A DNA stretch of 64,000 nucleotides from CBDCFV01 sp965216425 (GTDB lineage: Bacteria > Chloroflexota > Dehalococcoidia > Lucifugimonadales > UBA3495): assembly GCA_965216425.1 (NCBI GenBank), contig CBDCFV010000007.1, positions 744,001-808,000 of the forward strand, written 5' to 3'. Position 1 is the stretch's first letter. The number at the start of each line of letters is the position of its first letter. The notes beneath the pieces are model-generated. The model was not told the origin of the DNA and did not search any database. It saw only the letters and a list, made by a program, of their open reading frames with translations. Made by a program: the position numbers and the translations under genes. This document shows, one piece after another, positions 1 to 7,817 of the stretch.

Positions 1-1
1 A

Positions 2-301
2 CTGACTAGGGCCTTATCCTTTAACCTGGCACGGCACGGAATAACTGCCAACAGCATAGTCCCCGGTTTCATTCCAACTTCCGCTACAGAGTCTGATATC
101 AGTGGCGCCCTCCCGCGTTCCGGGGACTTCCTGCCCATTGGAAAGTTGGGACGCCCCGAAGACTTGGGGCCCGTCGCAGTGTTCCTGTCTTCCGATGCCT
201 CTGACTATATGACCGGCGAAATGATCATCGCCGACGGAGGCGGTCTGGCCGCCGGCATAGCCCCCACGGGCCACGCCCCCTTGGTGGCCTTGGAACCGTA
301 A
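2..301 (+). CDS. Short-chain dehydrogenase/reductase, C-terminal part (cut by window edge)
   Basis: The frame is open from the first bases to the TAA at 299-301. The 99 visible residues match the C-terminal third of a classical SDR (FabG-like): the segment LARHGITANSIVPGFI follows the catalytic helix, and the end of the fold carries SSDASDYMTGEMIIADGG. The Ser-Tyr-Lys catalytic site lies upstream of the window, so activity cannot be judged. A second SDR in the same orientation starts 192 bases downstream, with a miniature repeat element between them. The substrate is unknown; 3-oxoacyl or sugar/steroid-type alcohols are usual for the family. Confidence 0.85.
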   Translation: MTRALSFNLARHGITANSIVPGFIPTSATESDISGALPRSGDFLPIGKLGRPEDLGPVAVFLSSDASDYMTGEMIIADGGGLAAGIAPTGHAPLVALEP

Positions 302-475
302 GAAACTGTTTCAAAACATGGCACAGCACCCACCAAACACGACGCAGCACCCAACCCGTCATTCCCGCGCAGAGCCTGCCCTCGTGGATGCGGAGGCGGG
401 AATCCATAGGTATTGGTTATATTAAAAGTAAATGTCAGCGGGACCAGTTAGTGCTGAGATAGTCACTAAGGCCTA
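299..475. repeat. Miniature inverted-repeat element, family B, copy 1
   Basis: The left end TAAGAAACTGTTTCAAAAC overlaps the stop codon of the upstream SDR. The right end CTGAGATAGTCACTAA is its imperfect inverted copy. Between them lies a disrupted copy of the CATTCCCGCG...GGCGGGAATCCAT palindrome (about 359-408) and the family motif CAGCGGGACCAGTTAGT. It fills the gap between the two SDR genes. Confidence 0.55.
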
Positions 476-493
476 GATGCAAAGGGTTTCATC

Positions 494-1258
494 ATGCCAA
501 TCCTCCCCGAATTCAGCTTGGAAGGACGCTCCGCGATTTTGGCAACATCTGGCGGCGACCAATCGCCGGAGTTGGCCGTATCATTGGCGGAGGCCGGCGC
601 GGTCGTGTTCACCATAGCCCGCACCCGGTCGCTGCTGGAGTCTGTGCTCGACGCCCTGTCGGCCATCCCCGCAGCCAACGGTGGGGGGACTGCTGCCGAT
701 GTATCAACCATGTCGGGCCTCGCCCGGGCGATGGGACCCTTCGACCAAGGTCGTCGCCAAGTGGACATATTGGTTAACGATGCCCGGAGCATGCTCGCCA
801 AGCCCTTTGAGCAGATAACTTCAGCGGAGTGGAATGAAATCCAGTCCCGCAACCTCGGGGCCACCTTCCTGCTTACCCAGGAAGTGAGTCGCCGCATGGT
901 GGAACACCGGTACGGCCGCATCGTCAATCTGGTCTCGGTGTTGGCCGAACGTGGGATGATCAATGCCTCGGCTTTTGCCGCAAGCCAAGCCGCCATTCTT
1001 TCCTTGACCCGGTCTCTTGGGGTGGAATTGGGCCGCCACGGAATCCGCGTGAACGCGCTGGGCACAGGATGGTTCACAGCCGAGGATATCCCATTGGAAG
1101 TCCAACGAGAGGAGTTGCTGGTGCGCTACACCCCTTTGCGCCGTAAGGGCCACCCCAGGGACATAGGACCTCTGCTGGTCTACCTCTGCTCTGAGGCGTG
1201 CGACTATTCCACCGGGCAACCGGTGTACGTTGACGGCGGCCTCAACGCCCACCCATAG
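494..1258 (+). CDS. SDR-family protein with lost catalytic residues (probable pseudoenzyme)
   Basis: This 254-residue protein has the full length and fold pattern of classical SDRs: a beta-alpha-beta start, VDILVND near 90-96, N120, a catalytic-type Ser148, and the C-terminal STGQPVYVDGG. The Gly-rich cofactor motif TGxxxGxG is degenerate (TSGGDQSP, 18-25). The catalytic Tyr, expected 13 residues after Ser148, is Phe161, and the Lys four residues later is Gln165. With both changed, normal SDR catalysis is unlikely. The frame is intact, so the protein is probably made, perhaps as the non-catalytic partner of the SDR just upstream. ATG 494 has only a weak upstream AAAGG. Confidence 0.85.
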   Translation: MPILPEFSLEGRSAILATSGGDQSPELAVSLAEAGAVVFTIARTRSLLESVLDALSAIPAANGGGTAADVSTMSGLARAMGPFDQGRRQVDILVNDARSMLAKPFEQITSAEWNEIQSRNLGATFLLTQEVSRRMVEHRYGRIVNLVSVLAERGMINASAFAASQAAILSLTRSLGVELGRHGIRVNALGTGWFTAEDIPLEVQREELLVRYTPLRRKGHPRDIGPLLVYLCSEACDYSTGQPVYVDGGLNAHP

Positions 1259-1352
1259 CAACATTTGAAGCAAGCGGAACCACTCCACTCCCAGCGCAAT
1301 CGCGTTTTAACTATCAGTACACCAGATGGGCCAAATCTGCCGCAAAGCCTTC

Positions 1353-1446
1353 CGTCATTCCCGCGAAGGCGGGAATCCACGCTGTCTCCCGTGGGCAAAT
1401 TTACCCTTTCCAACGACTATGGATTCCCGTTTCCACGGGAATGACG
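1353..1446. repeat. Inverted pair of the dispersed CATTCCCGCG palindrome
   Basis: One copy (1353-1380, GTCATTCCCGCGAAGGCGGGAATCCAC, cited in parts) is followed by an inverted diverged copy (about 1420-1446, GGATTCCCG...CGGGAATGACG). Each is a hairpin by itself and together they form a larger dyad in the 626-base gap between the SDR and fic genes. Confidence 0.8.
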
Positions 1447-1521
1447 CCTGCCGCCGTGAAGACGGGGGATCATATGGGCCGCCAAACTTTATAACGCGAT
1501 TGCCCTGACTCCACCCGTGAA

Positions 1522-1545
1522 CGGCCCGATTTTCGGGCCGCTTTA
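1522..1545 (+). terminator. Hairpin, possible rho-independent terminator
   Basis: CGGCCCGA-TTT-TCGGGCCG forms a perfect 8-bp GC-rich stem followed by CTTTA. The T-run is short, so termination is only likely. It lies about 265 bases after the SDR stop. Confidence 0.4.
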
Positions 1546-1638
1546 GGCTATCGTTGTACAAACGGTCCAATGTAGCGGCGCTCAAGGCAATTCCGTAGTT
1601 TGCGCCATCCCATTCTTATTTTCGTATATGCATATTTC

Positions 1639-1840
1639 CGATAATAACAACCTCAGTTGTTTTCATCTTCACTAATAAGGGCGAACATGAAACTTGGGTA
1701 GCGTGCCCTCAAGCCATCCTCCGAAGACCATGACGATGCGCCAGTGGCTTTACGCAGCGTGACGGGCGGCTCTTGTTTTCGGAATTATCGCTGAACGATA
1801 ATAAGAGCATCAGTTGCTTTCATCTTCGCTAACAGAGGGC
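1639..1840. repeat. Imperfect direct repeat upstream of fic
   Basis: The stretches 1639-1682 and 1796-1840 share CGATAATAA, TCAGTTG, TTTCATCTTC and CTAA...GGGC in the same order, with about 84 percent identity by eye. They lie 157 bases apart and end about 45 bases before the fic start. They could be duplicated regulatory DNA or the ends of a lost insertion. Nothing else is recognisable in 1450-1884. Confidence 0.6.
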
Positions 1841-1884
1841 AATGCAATGCCTACGTCTGAGCCAAAACTCCGTCCTCATGTCGT

Positions 1885-3042
1885 ATGGTGAACTGTCCGG
1901 GTGGCTATCATGCCTACATCCCAGCTCCGCTCCCTCCATCCCTTACCTGGGACGAAAGCCTGATGTTGAGCCTCTCCTCCGCCGACCGGGCCATCGGTAG
2001 GCTCGCAGGTGAAGGACGCCGCTTGCACAATCCCCATCTCCTGATTCGGCCCTTCACCCGGAAAGAGGCCGTGCTGTCGAGCCGCATCGAAGGGACCCAA
2101 GCAACCCTTGGCGAGTTGCTTGCTGCCGAGGCCGGCGCTGTTGTGGAACGAAGCCCTGACGACCTGCGCGAGGTGGGCAACTACGTAGCTGCCCTGGAAT
2201 TCGGGCTGGAACGTTTGAAGACGCTGCCCTTGTCGCTGCGCTTGGTGCGGGAATTGCACGAATGTCTTATGCGGGGCGTCCGTGGAAACGTGTCCACGCC
2301 AGGGGCGTTCCGGCAGATGCAGAATTGGATTGGACCGACAGGGTGCACACTGAGCAACGCGACCTACGTCCCGCCGCCGCCCGCGGAACTCATGCCGTGC
2401 TTGTACGCATGGGAACGGTTCATGCATGACGAGACCCTGCCGCCGCTGGTACACGCTGCCTTGGTCCATTCTCAGTTTGAGGCGATCCATCCGTTTCTCG
2501 ATGGGAATGGCAGGATTGGACGCCTTCTCATTACGCTGCTGCTGGTTCAGCGGGATGTTATCCCCTCTCCACTGCTATACCTTAGCGCCTACTTTGAGAG
2601 CACACGAGAGGAATACTACGCTCGCCTCCTCGCGGTCACCGAGCGCGGCGAGTGGGAGGAATGGCTGACCTATTTCCTGAAAGGAGTCACTCTTCAGTCC
2701 AATGATGCCGTGGATAGGATACAGCGTATCGACGGTTTGTTTTCCCAATGGAGGATGGGATTAGCTCAACTACAATCACGCCTTCCCGAAAGGGTGCTGG
2801 ACCTCTTCGCAGATAATCCCTTTTGGACTGTGACCGGCGTAGCTCGCAGGTTGGAAGTTGCGTTTACGACGTCCCAACGGGCCATTGACCGGCTGGAAGC
2901 ATCAGGTATCGTGGCCCAAGTGGGGCTAGGGCGGCGTAATCGAGTGTACTGCGCGCAAGCCGTTCTTGACGTATTGGAAGAGGCTCCACAACTTGAAGTT
3001 GGCCTTTCCGATCGGCCCAATATCACCGTCCATTCAAGTTGA
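1885..3042 (+). CDS. fic: Fic family protein (AMPylator-type) with C-terminal winged helix
   Basis: The 385-residue protein carries the Fic core motif HPFLDGNGRIGR at 202-213, whose His202 is the catalytic base for transfer of AMP (or another nucleotide moiety) to a target hydroxyl. The N-terminal half has the inhibitory motif S65-x3-E69-G70 (SSRIEG), which marks a class II, self-inhibited Fic. Residues about 310-370 form a winged HTH (TVTGVARRLEVAFTTSQRAIDRLEASG), typical of the large Fic/DUF4172 proteins. No antitoxin gene is adjacent, as expected when the inhibitory helix is built in. GTG 1888 is an alternative start to ATG 1885. The target is unknown. Confidence 0.92.
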   Translation: MVNCPGGYHAYIPAPLPPSLTWDESLMLSLSSADRAIGRLAGEGRRLHNPHLLIRPFTRKEAVLSSRIEGTQATLGELLAAEAGAVVERSPDDLREVGNYVAALEFGLERLKTLPLSLRLVRELHECLMRGVRGNVSTPGAFRQMQNWIGPTGCTLSNATYVPPPPAELMPCLYAWERFMHDETLPPLVHAALVHSQFEAIHPFLDGNGRIGRLLITLLLVQRDVIPSPLLYLSAYFESTREEYYARLLAVTERGEWEEWLTYFLKGVTLQSNDAVDRIQRIDGLFSQWRMGLAQLQSRLPERVLDLFADNPFWTVTGVARRLEVAFTTSQRAIDRLEASGIVAQVGLGRRNRVYCAQAVLDVLEEAPQLEVGLSDRPNITVHSS

Positions 3043-3067
3043 ACCGGCAAGTGGGCTGATGTACAAT
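3039..3067 (+). promoter_or_regulatory. Sigma70-type promoter for the his operon
   Basis: TTGAAC (3039-3044), a 17-base spacer and TACAAT (3062-3067). The -35 box overlaps the fic stop codon. Transcription would start about 3073-3076, at or next to the GTG start codon of hisZ, which implies a leaderless message. Confidence 0.5.
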
Positions 3068-3075
3068 AATCGCCG

Positions 3076-4560
3076 GTGTCGAAACGTGCTGAAACCGCAT
3101 TTCGTATGAAACAGGTAACTCGTCTTGGGAGGATGTATGACGTTCCCCAAGACCTTTGGCTGCGAAAACGGGACCTTCAGGAACACTTGCTCAGGCTGAT
3201 CGGCAGTTACGGCTACCGCTACCTCGAAACCCCCATCCTCGAACCCACCGAGTTGTTCCTCCGCAAAGCGGGCGGAGAACTTGCCTCCCGCTTGTACAGC
3301 TTCACAGACACCGGCAACAATTCGGTGAGCCTGAGGCCCGAGTTCACTTCCCCGATTGTGCGACATTACTTGGAGCACGCCCACGAAGTATTGCTGCCCG
3401 CCCGATGGCAGTACTGCGGCCCGGTCTTCCGGTATGACGAGAACGGCAATGGCAGCGGGCAATTCACCCAAGTAGGCGCGGAGTTGCTGGGTTCCTCCAG
3501 CGTCATGTCCGACGTGGAGCTTCTCAGGTTGGCGGCGGAAATCCCGTCCCGACTCGAGGTCGCGGACTTCCAAATCAAGGTCGCGAACCTGGACGTGGTG
3601 CACAGCATCCTGAATGCTGTGGGGGTATCGGAACGGGCGGCGGCGTTCATAATCGAAAATGTATCCCGCTTAAGGCAAGGAAGGGAGACCATTCCCGCGG
3701 TAATGGCCCAAGCCCGGCTTCTCAACTTGGCCGCTTCCGAAAACGGGGATGATCCTTTAAGCAAGGCCATCGACGGCCTTGACGAAGATCAGTCCCGGAC
3801 CGTTTTGAAGGGCCTGCTGGAATGGTCTGGTGTGGACCAATTCGGCCAGAGGGAACCCGACGAAGTCGTGGGCCGCTTGCTGAGCAAGCTGCGCGGCGGT
3901 GACAACGCCGCTGCGTTGACTCGCGGGATGGAGTTAATCAGCGACTTGGCCGGCATCAACGGCGATCCTCGGCCGTCCCTAAACGCCCTTCGTACCGTGG
4001 TGGCCGAAGCCGGGGCTGACACCGCCGCCGTGGACCGGTTCGAGGAGTTCCTCCAACTGGTCCTGACCGAGCCTGACATTGCACGGAGCCTGAAAGTCGA
4101 CCTGGGCTTGGTCCGCGGACTGGCCTACTACAATGGGCTGGTGTTCGAGGTTACCTATCCCGGCTCACCAACCCCCATTGGAGGCGGCGGGCGTTACGAT
4201 AGCTTGGCCACAGCCTTAGGCAGCGAAGAGCCGGTTCCCGCCTTAGGGTTCGCTTACAACTTGGAAACTTTGCTCCAGTTGAGCCACCAGCAATGGGACA
4301 TTGCCAAGACCGATCGGGCGCAATGTGGCGCATTCGTCATGGCCGAGGGGCCGGACGCCTACGAACAGGCCTGCCGGACTGCTTCGGCACTGCGAGGGGA
4401 GGGCGTCAATACCGAGTTGGACGTATGTGACTTGGACTTGAGGCGGGCTTTGGCCTATGCCCAAAGTAAAGGAATCCCGCAAGTGATTACCGTGGGCAAC
4501 GGCGGTCAGGTGACAACCCACGATACTGCGCAAGCCCGGCAAGAACCTGTGGTCAACTGA
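3076..4560 (+). CDS. hisZ: ATP phosphoribosyltransferase regulatory subunit-like protein (HisRS paralogue)
   Basis: The 494-residue protein is homologous to class-II histidyl-tRNA synthetase. Motif 2 is degraded (PVFRYDENGNGSGQFTQVGAELLG, cited in part: the second basic residues of HisRS are missing), whereas VRGLAYYNGLVFE and GGGGRYDSL are kept. It heads a run of his genes, so it is best read as HisZ, which binds HisG and makes phosphoribosyl-ATP synthesis histidine-sensitive. Oddly, it keeps an anticodon-binding-like C-terminal domain (about 410-490, LRGEGVNTELD...ALAYAQSKGIPQVITVG), and its HisG is the long form that normally needs no HisZ. The start is uncertain: GTG 3076 has no Shine-Dalgarno, and ATG 3106 and 3133 are alternatives. 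Confidence 0.72.
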   Translation: MSKRAETAFRMKQVTRLGRMYDVPQDLWLRKRDLQEHLLRLIGSYGYRYLETPILEPTELFLRKAGGELASRLYSFTDTGNNSVSLRPEFTSPIVRHYLEHAHEVLLPARWQYCGPVFRYDENGNGSGQFTQVGAELLGSSSVMSDVELLRLAAEIPSRLEVADFQIKVANLDVVHSILNAVGVSERAAAFIIENVSRLRQGRETIPAVMAQARLLNLAASENGDDPLSKAIDGLDEDQSRTVLKGLLEWSGVDQFGQREPDEVVGRLLSKLRGGDNAAALTRGMELISDLAGINGDPRPSLNALRTVVAEAGADTAAVDRFEEFLQLVLTEPDIARSLKVDLGLVRGLAYYNGLVFEVTYPGSPTPIGGGGRYDSLATALGSEEPVPALGFAYNLETLLQLSHQQWDIAKTDRAQCGAFVMAEGPDAYEQACRTASALRGEGVNTELDVCDLDLRRALAYAQSKGIPQVITVGNGGQVTTHDTAQARQEPVVN

Positions 4561-4567
4561 TAACGCC

Positions 4568-5578
4568 ATGTCTTTGCGTGTCATCCTGCCCAGCGACGGA
4601 GACCTCCACCAGACAACACTGGACTTCATGCGGGCTTGCGGCCTCTCCGTTCGTCGGCCCAGCGCCCGGCGTTACACCGGCGATATTCCCGCGGTTCCAG
4701 GTGTGGACGTCCTCTTTCAACGCACTGCTGACATCACCCAAAAGGTTGAAGAGGGAAGCGCCGAACTGGGCGTCACTGGCTTGGACCGCTACTTGGAGTA
4801 CCGGCACGACGCTCATGGCGTGGCTACCCTTATAGAAGACCTTAGATACGGCCGCTGCGAATTCGTCCTGGCGGTCCCCAACTCCTGGGTGGACGTTACC
4901 TCAATGGCCGACTTGGCTGACTTGGCGGTAGAGTTCCGGCAGCAGGGCAAACAACTCCGTATCGCAACTAAATACCCGGTGTTGTTGCGCAAATACCTCT
5001 TCGACCGGGGTGTCAACTACTTCACACTGGTCGCGGCCAGCGGAACGCTGGAAGCCGCCCCGGTGGCGGGATACGCAGACTTGATCGCCGACCTCACCGC
5101 AACAGGAACGACTTTGCGGGAAAACCGGCTCAAGACGTTGGAAGAAGGGACCATACTGGTATCCCAAGCATGCCTGATAGGCAATACTCACCTTCTGCGC
5201 CAGTCAAGTAAGGCTTTGGAACTGGCCCGTTCGCTGATGGAAGTAATGGAAGCCCATCTCCGCGCCGAGCCTTTCTACCGCATCACCGCCAACGTGAAGG
5301 GCGGTTCCGCCGAAGATGTTAGCGGCACCGTGCTGGCGCGGCCTGAACTGGCCGGCCTGCGCGGCCCAACCGTCGGACGAGTCTACAATGTGGAGGAAGA
5401 AGACTGGTACGGGGTGAGCCTGCTGATAAAAAAGTCGCAACTGCTGGAAGCGGTCGACCATCTCCGAAACTGCGGCGCCGTGGATATCGCCGCCTCTCAA
5501 GTTGACTACCTGTTTGACCAGCACTCCTACGCATATCGCCAATTATTCGACAAGCCGCACGCCGAAGGGGTAATCTAA
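4568..5578 (+). CDS. hisG: ATP phosphoribosyltransferase, long form
   Basis: HisG catalyses the first step of histidine synthesis, joining ATP and PRPP. The N-terminal catalytic domain shows MSLRVILPSDGDL, the VLFQRTADI and VEEGSAELGVTG blocks, and a PRPP-loop region near LVAASGTLEAAPVAGYADLIADL (cited in part). Residues about 235-325 are the ACT-like regulatory domain of long HisG (GPTVGRVY, DWYGVSLLI, LRNCGAVDI). At 336 residues it is somewhat longer than the usual 290-300. It starts 7 bases after hisZ, so the two are translationally close. Long HisG plus a HisZ-like partner is unusual. Confidence 0.92.
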   Translation: MSLRVILPSDGDLHQTTLDFMRACGLSVRRPSARRYTGDIPAVPGVDVLFQRTADITQKVEEGSAELGVTGLDRYLEYRHDAHGVATLIEDLRYGRCEFVLAVPNSWVDVTSMADLADLAVEFRQQGKQLRIATKYPVLLRKYLFDRGVNYFTLVAASGTLEAAPVAGYADLIADLTATGTTLRENRLKTLEEGTILVSQACLIGNTHLLRQSSKALELARSLMEVMEAHLRAEPFYRITANVKGGSAEDVSGTVLARPELAGLRGPTVGRVYNVEEEDWYGVSLLIKKSQLLEAVDHLRNCGAVDIAASQVDYLFDQHSYAYRQLFDKPHAEGVI

Positions 5579-5582
5579 GGGC

Positions 5583-6341
5583 ATGCCTAACTTGCCGATG
5601 CACGTATTCTTGGCCAACCAAGCCGCAGAGCAATTGGACTGGGGCAGCATCTACGACCACGTGGGCAGTTTCTTCCTCGGCTCAACCAGTCCAGACATAC
5701 GGGCGATGACCCGGTGGCCTAGGGAGACTACCCACTTTGCTCCCTTGTCGGTAGAGATGGTGGGCACTGGCGCACGCACTATGCTCGAACGCCACCCCGA
5801 ATTGGCAGACCACCCGAACCTGACACCAGCCACTCAAGCATTCATGCTGGGATACATCAGCCACTTGGTCGCCGACGAAGTGTGGATCACCACCATGTAC
5901 CGCGCCTATTTCGACGAGGAAACCCGTGTCACCGGAGACCAGGTTGAAGCTCATATTTGGGACCGTGCCCTTCAGTTGGAAATGGACCGCAGGGCCTTCC
6001 CTGCCATGAACGGATTTCAACAAGCTGCGGAGGACATCATCTGCTCCGACCGGCTGCTCGACGTGTCGTTCCTGGAAGGAGAGGTGCTCAATGAGTGGCG
6101 TGAGTGGGTACACCGGTTTATGGGGTGGGAGTTCAGTTGGGAACGCCTGAAACGGGCCCTTAACCGCATGTACCGGGACAACGATGACGTTCAGCAGTCC
6201 GTTGAGCGTTTCCTGGAAGCCATGCCCCATAGCTTGGACCGCGTTTACGAGAAGGTCCCCGAGGAACTGCTGAACACTTACCAACAGAGGGTTCTGGAAG
6301 AGACCATCTTCCACGCGAGGGAGTATTTGAGTGGAGCTTAA
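5583..6341 (+). CDS. Zinc-dependent phospholipase C-like protein within the his operon
   Basis: The 252-residue protein begins MPNLPMHVFLANQAAEQL and continues with FFLGSTSPDIRAMTRWPRE, THFAP and MLGYISHLVADEVW. This His/Asp pattern is that of the zinc-dependent phospholipase C family (Zn_dep_PLPC), where these residues bind metal. No signal peptide is seen, so it is probably cytoplasmic. It starts 4 bases after hisG and its last 11 bases overlap hisD, so it is firmly in the operon, but no role in histidine synthesis is known to me. It may be a metal-dependent hydrolase of unknown substrate. Confidence 0.7.
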   Translation: MPNLPMHVFLANQAAEQLDWGSIYDHVGSFFLGSTSPDIRAMTRWPRETTHFAPLSVEMVGTGARTMLERHPELADHPNLTPATQAFMLGYISHLVADEVWITTMYRAYFDEETRVTGDQVEAHIWDRALQLEMDRRAFPAMNGFQQAAEDIICSDRLLDVSFLEGEVLNEWREWVHRFMGWEFSWERLKRALNRMYRDNDDVQQSVERFLEAMPHSLDRVYEKVPEELLNTYQQRVLEETIFHAREYLSGA

Positions 6342-7674
6342 GCTGATTCGAGGCATAAGCGGTGCGCACGACCTGTTGACCCGCCTTGACCCTTTGGACT
6401 TCACCGGGTTGCCGGAGGTGGTGCTGTCCCGTACTCGAGAAATTTTCGGAGAGTCTGTGACGCCCGAAGAGTCCGTCATAAGGATGCTCCACGACGTTCG
6501 CGACAAGGGCGACCAAGCGGTCTTTCACTACGCCAAGTTGCTGGACGGGGTGGACTTGGACGACCTGCGGGTCAGCCCGCAGCAGATGGACGAAGCCCGG
6601 GCATCCGTTTCCGACGAGTTACGGCAATCCCTAGAGTTGGCGGCCCAACGCGTCCGGGAGTTCCACGAAGCGGTGGTCCCCAAGGACTGGATGGACACTA
6701 CCCAAGGCTTGGGGGAGTTGGTGCGCCCCTTGGACCGTGTGGGCCTTTACGCCCCCGGCGGCACCGCCTCCTATCCGTCCACTGTCCTGATGACCGCCAT
6801 TCCTGCCAGAGTGGCCGGAGTGGGCGAAATAGTGCTCTCAACGCCGCGCAGAGGGTCGGAGCCGCTCAACCCTTCGGTGCTGGTGGCGGCTGAAATAGCT
6901 GGTGTGGATGCCGTTTACCAAGTGGGCGGCGTACCCGCCATCGGGGCAATGGCCTACGGCACCAAGTCCATCCCCAAAGTGGACAAGATTTGCGGGCCCG
7001 GCAACCTCTTTGTTGGCTTGGCCAAGTCCTTGGTGCAGGGACAAGTGGGCATCGACGGGATATTTGGCCCCACCGAGACCATCGTGGTCGCCGACGAAAC
7101 TGCCAGCCCCGCTTTTTGCGCCACCGACTTGGTGGCGCAGGCGGAACACGACCCAATGGCAACCGCTATTCTGGTAACCAACTCTCCGGACTTGGTTGAC
7201 CGGGTGCAGGCGGCGTTGGACAGGATTCTGGACTCTCAACCCAGGGGTGACTTGGCCCGCAGCGCCTTGGAGCGCCGGGGCCGCGTCGTCTTGGTTGAAT
7301 CCTTGGACGAAGCGGTGGAATTGGTGAATCGCGTGGCCCCGGAGCACCTGTGCATGATGGTCGCCAACCCTTGGGACTGGGCGGACAAAGTCCGGCACGC
7401 CGGCGGGTTGTTCTTGGGAGAATTTTCCCCCGAGGTCATGGGCGACTACATCGCCGGCCCCAGCCACGTGATGCCGACCGGTGGGACCGCCCGCTTCAGC
7501 TCCGCCCTCAGCGTCCATCAATTCCTGCGCCGGATGCCTGTGGTCGGGTTGACTCCCGCCGACTTCCAAAAGCTTGGCCCGTCCGCCGTTCAGATAGCCC
7601 ATGCCGAGGGGTTGTCGGCCCACGCCAGCGCCATCCAGATACGGCTGGACCACCTTAACGCCCGCGCAGTTTAG
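6331..7674 (+). CDS. hisD: Histidinol dehydrogenase
   Basis: The zinc enzyme oxidises L-histidinol to L-histidine in two NAD-dependent steps. The 447-residue product has the expected blocks: YAPGGTASYPSTVLM, GVPAIGAMAYGT, KICGPGN, FGPTE, AEHDPMA (H273), APEHL (E338, H339, the catalytic pair) and GDYIAGPSHVMPTGG. GTG 6331 overlaps the end of the preceding gene by 11 bases, a sign of translational coupling. Length is normal for the family. Confidence 0.96.
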   Translation: MELKLIRGISGAHDLLTRLDPLDFTGLPEVVLSRTREIFGESVTPEESVIRMLHDVRDKGDQAVFHYAKLLDGVDLDDLRVSPQQMDEARASVSDELRQSLELAAQRVREFHEAVVPKDWMDTTQGLGELVRPLDRVGLYAPGGTASYPSTVLMTAIPARVAGVGEIVLSTPRRGSEPLNPSVLVAAEIAGVDAVYQVGGVPAIGAMAYGTKSIPKVDKICGPGNLFVGLAKSLVQGQVGIDGIFGPTETIVVADETASPAFCATDLVAQAEHDPMATAILVTNSPDLVDRVQAALDRILDSQPRGDLARSALERRGRVVLVESLDEAVELVNRVAPEHLCMMVANPWDWADKVRHAGGLFLGEFSPEVMGDYIAGPSHVMPTGGTARFSSALSVHQFLRRMPVVGLTPADFQKLGPSAVQIAHAEGLSAHASAIQIRLDHLNARAV

Positions 7675-7817
7675 TCGGCGTGTAGCCACTTTTAGATCGA
7701 GGGAATTAAGATATTGCGGCGCCGGGACCGAGAGTGGGCGTATTCTATCCGTATGCTATCATGGGACGGATTCGTCTCCGGCATCAGTGCGCAGAGGTCT
7801 GCCTCAGGAGGTTTGAT

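Noticed and set aside
1355..1585. Open frames across the palindromic repeats in the SDR-fic gap
   Set aside because: Their peptides come from reading the repeat (VIPAEAGI-type text); no family resemblance or Shine-Dalgarno.
3076..4560. Calling the first his gene hisS (true histidyl-tRNA synthetase)
   Set aside because: Motif 2 lacks the usual basic residues and the gene heads a his biosynthetic operon, so HisZ-like is preferred, though not certain.
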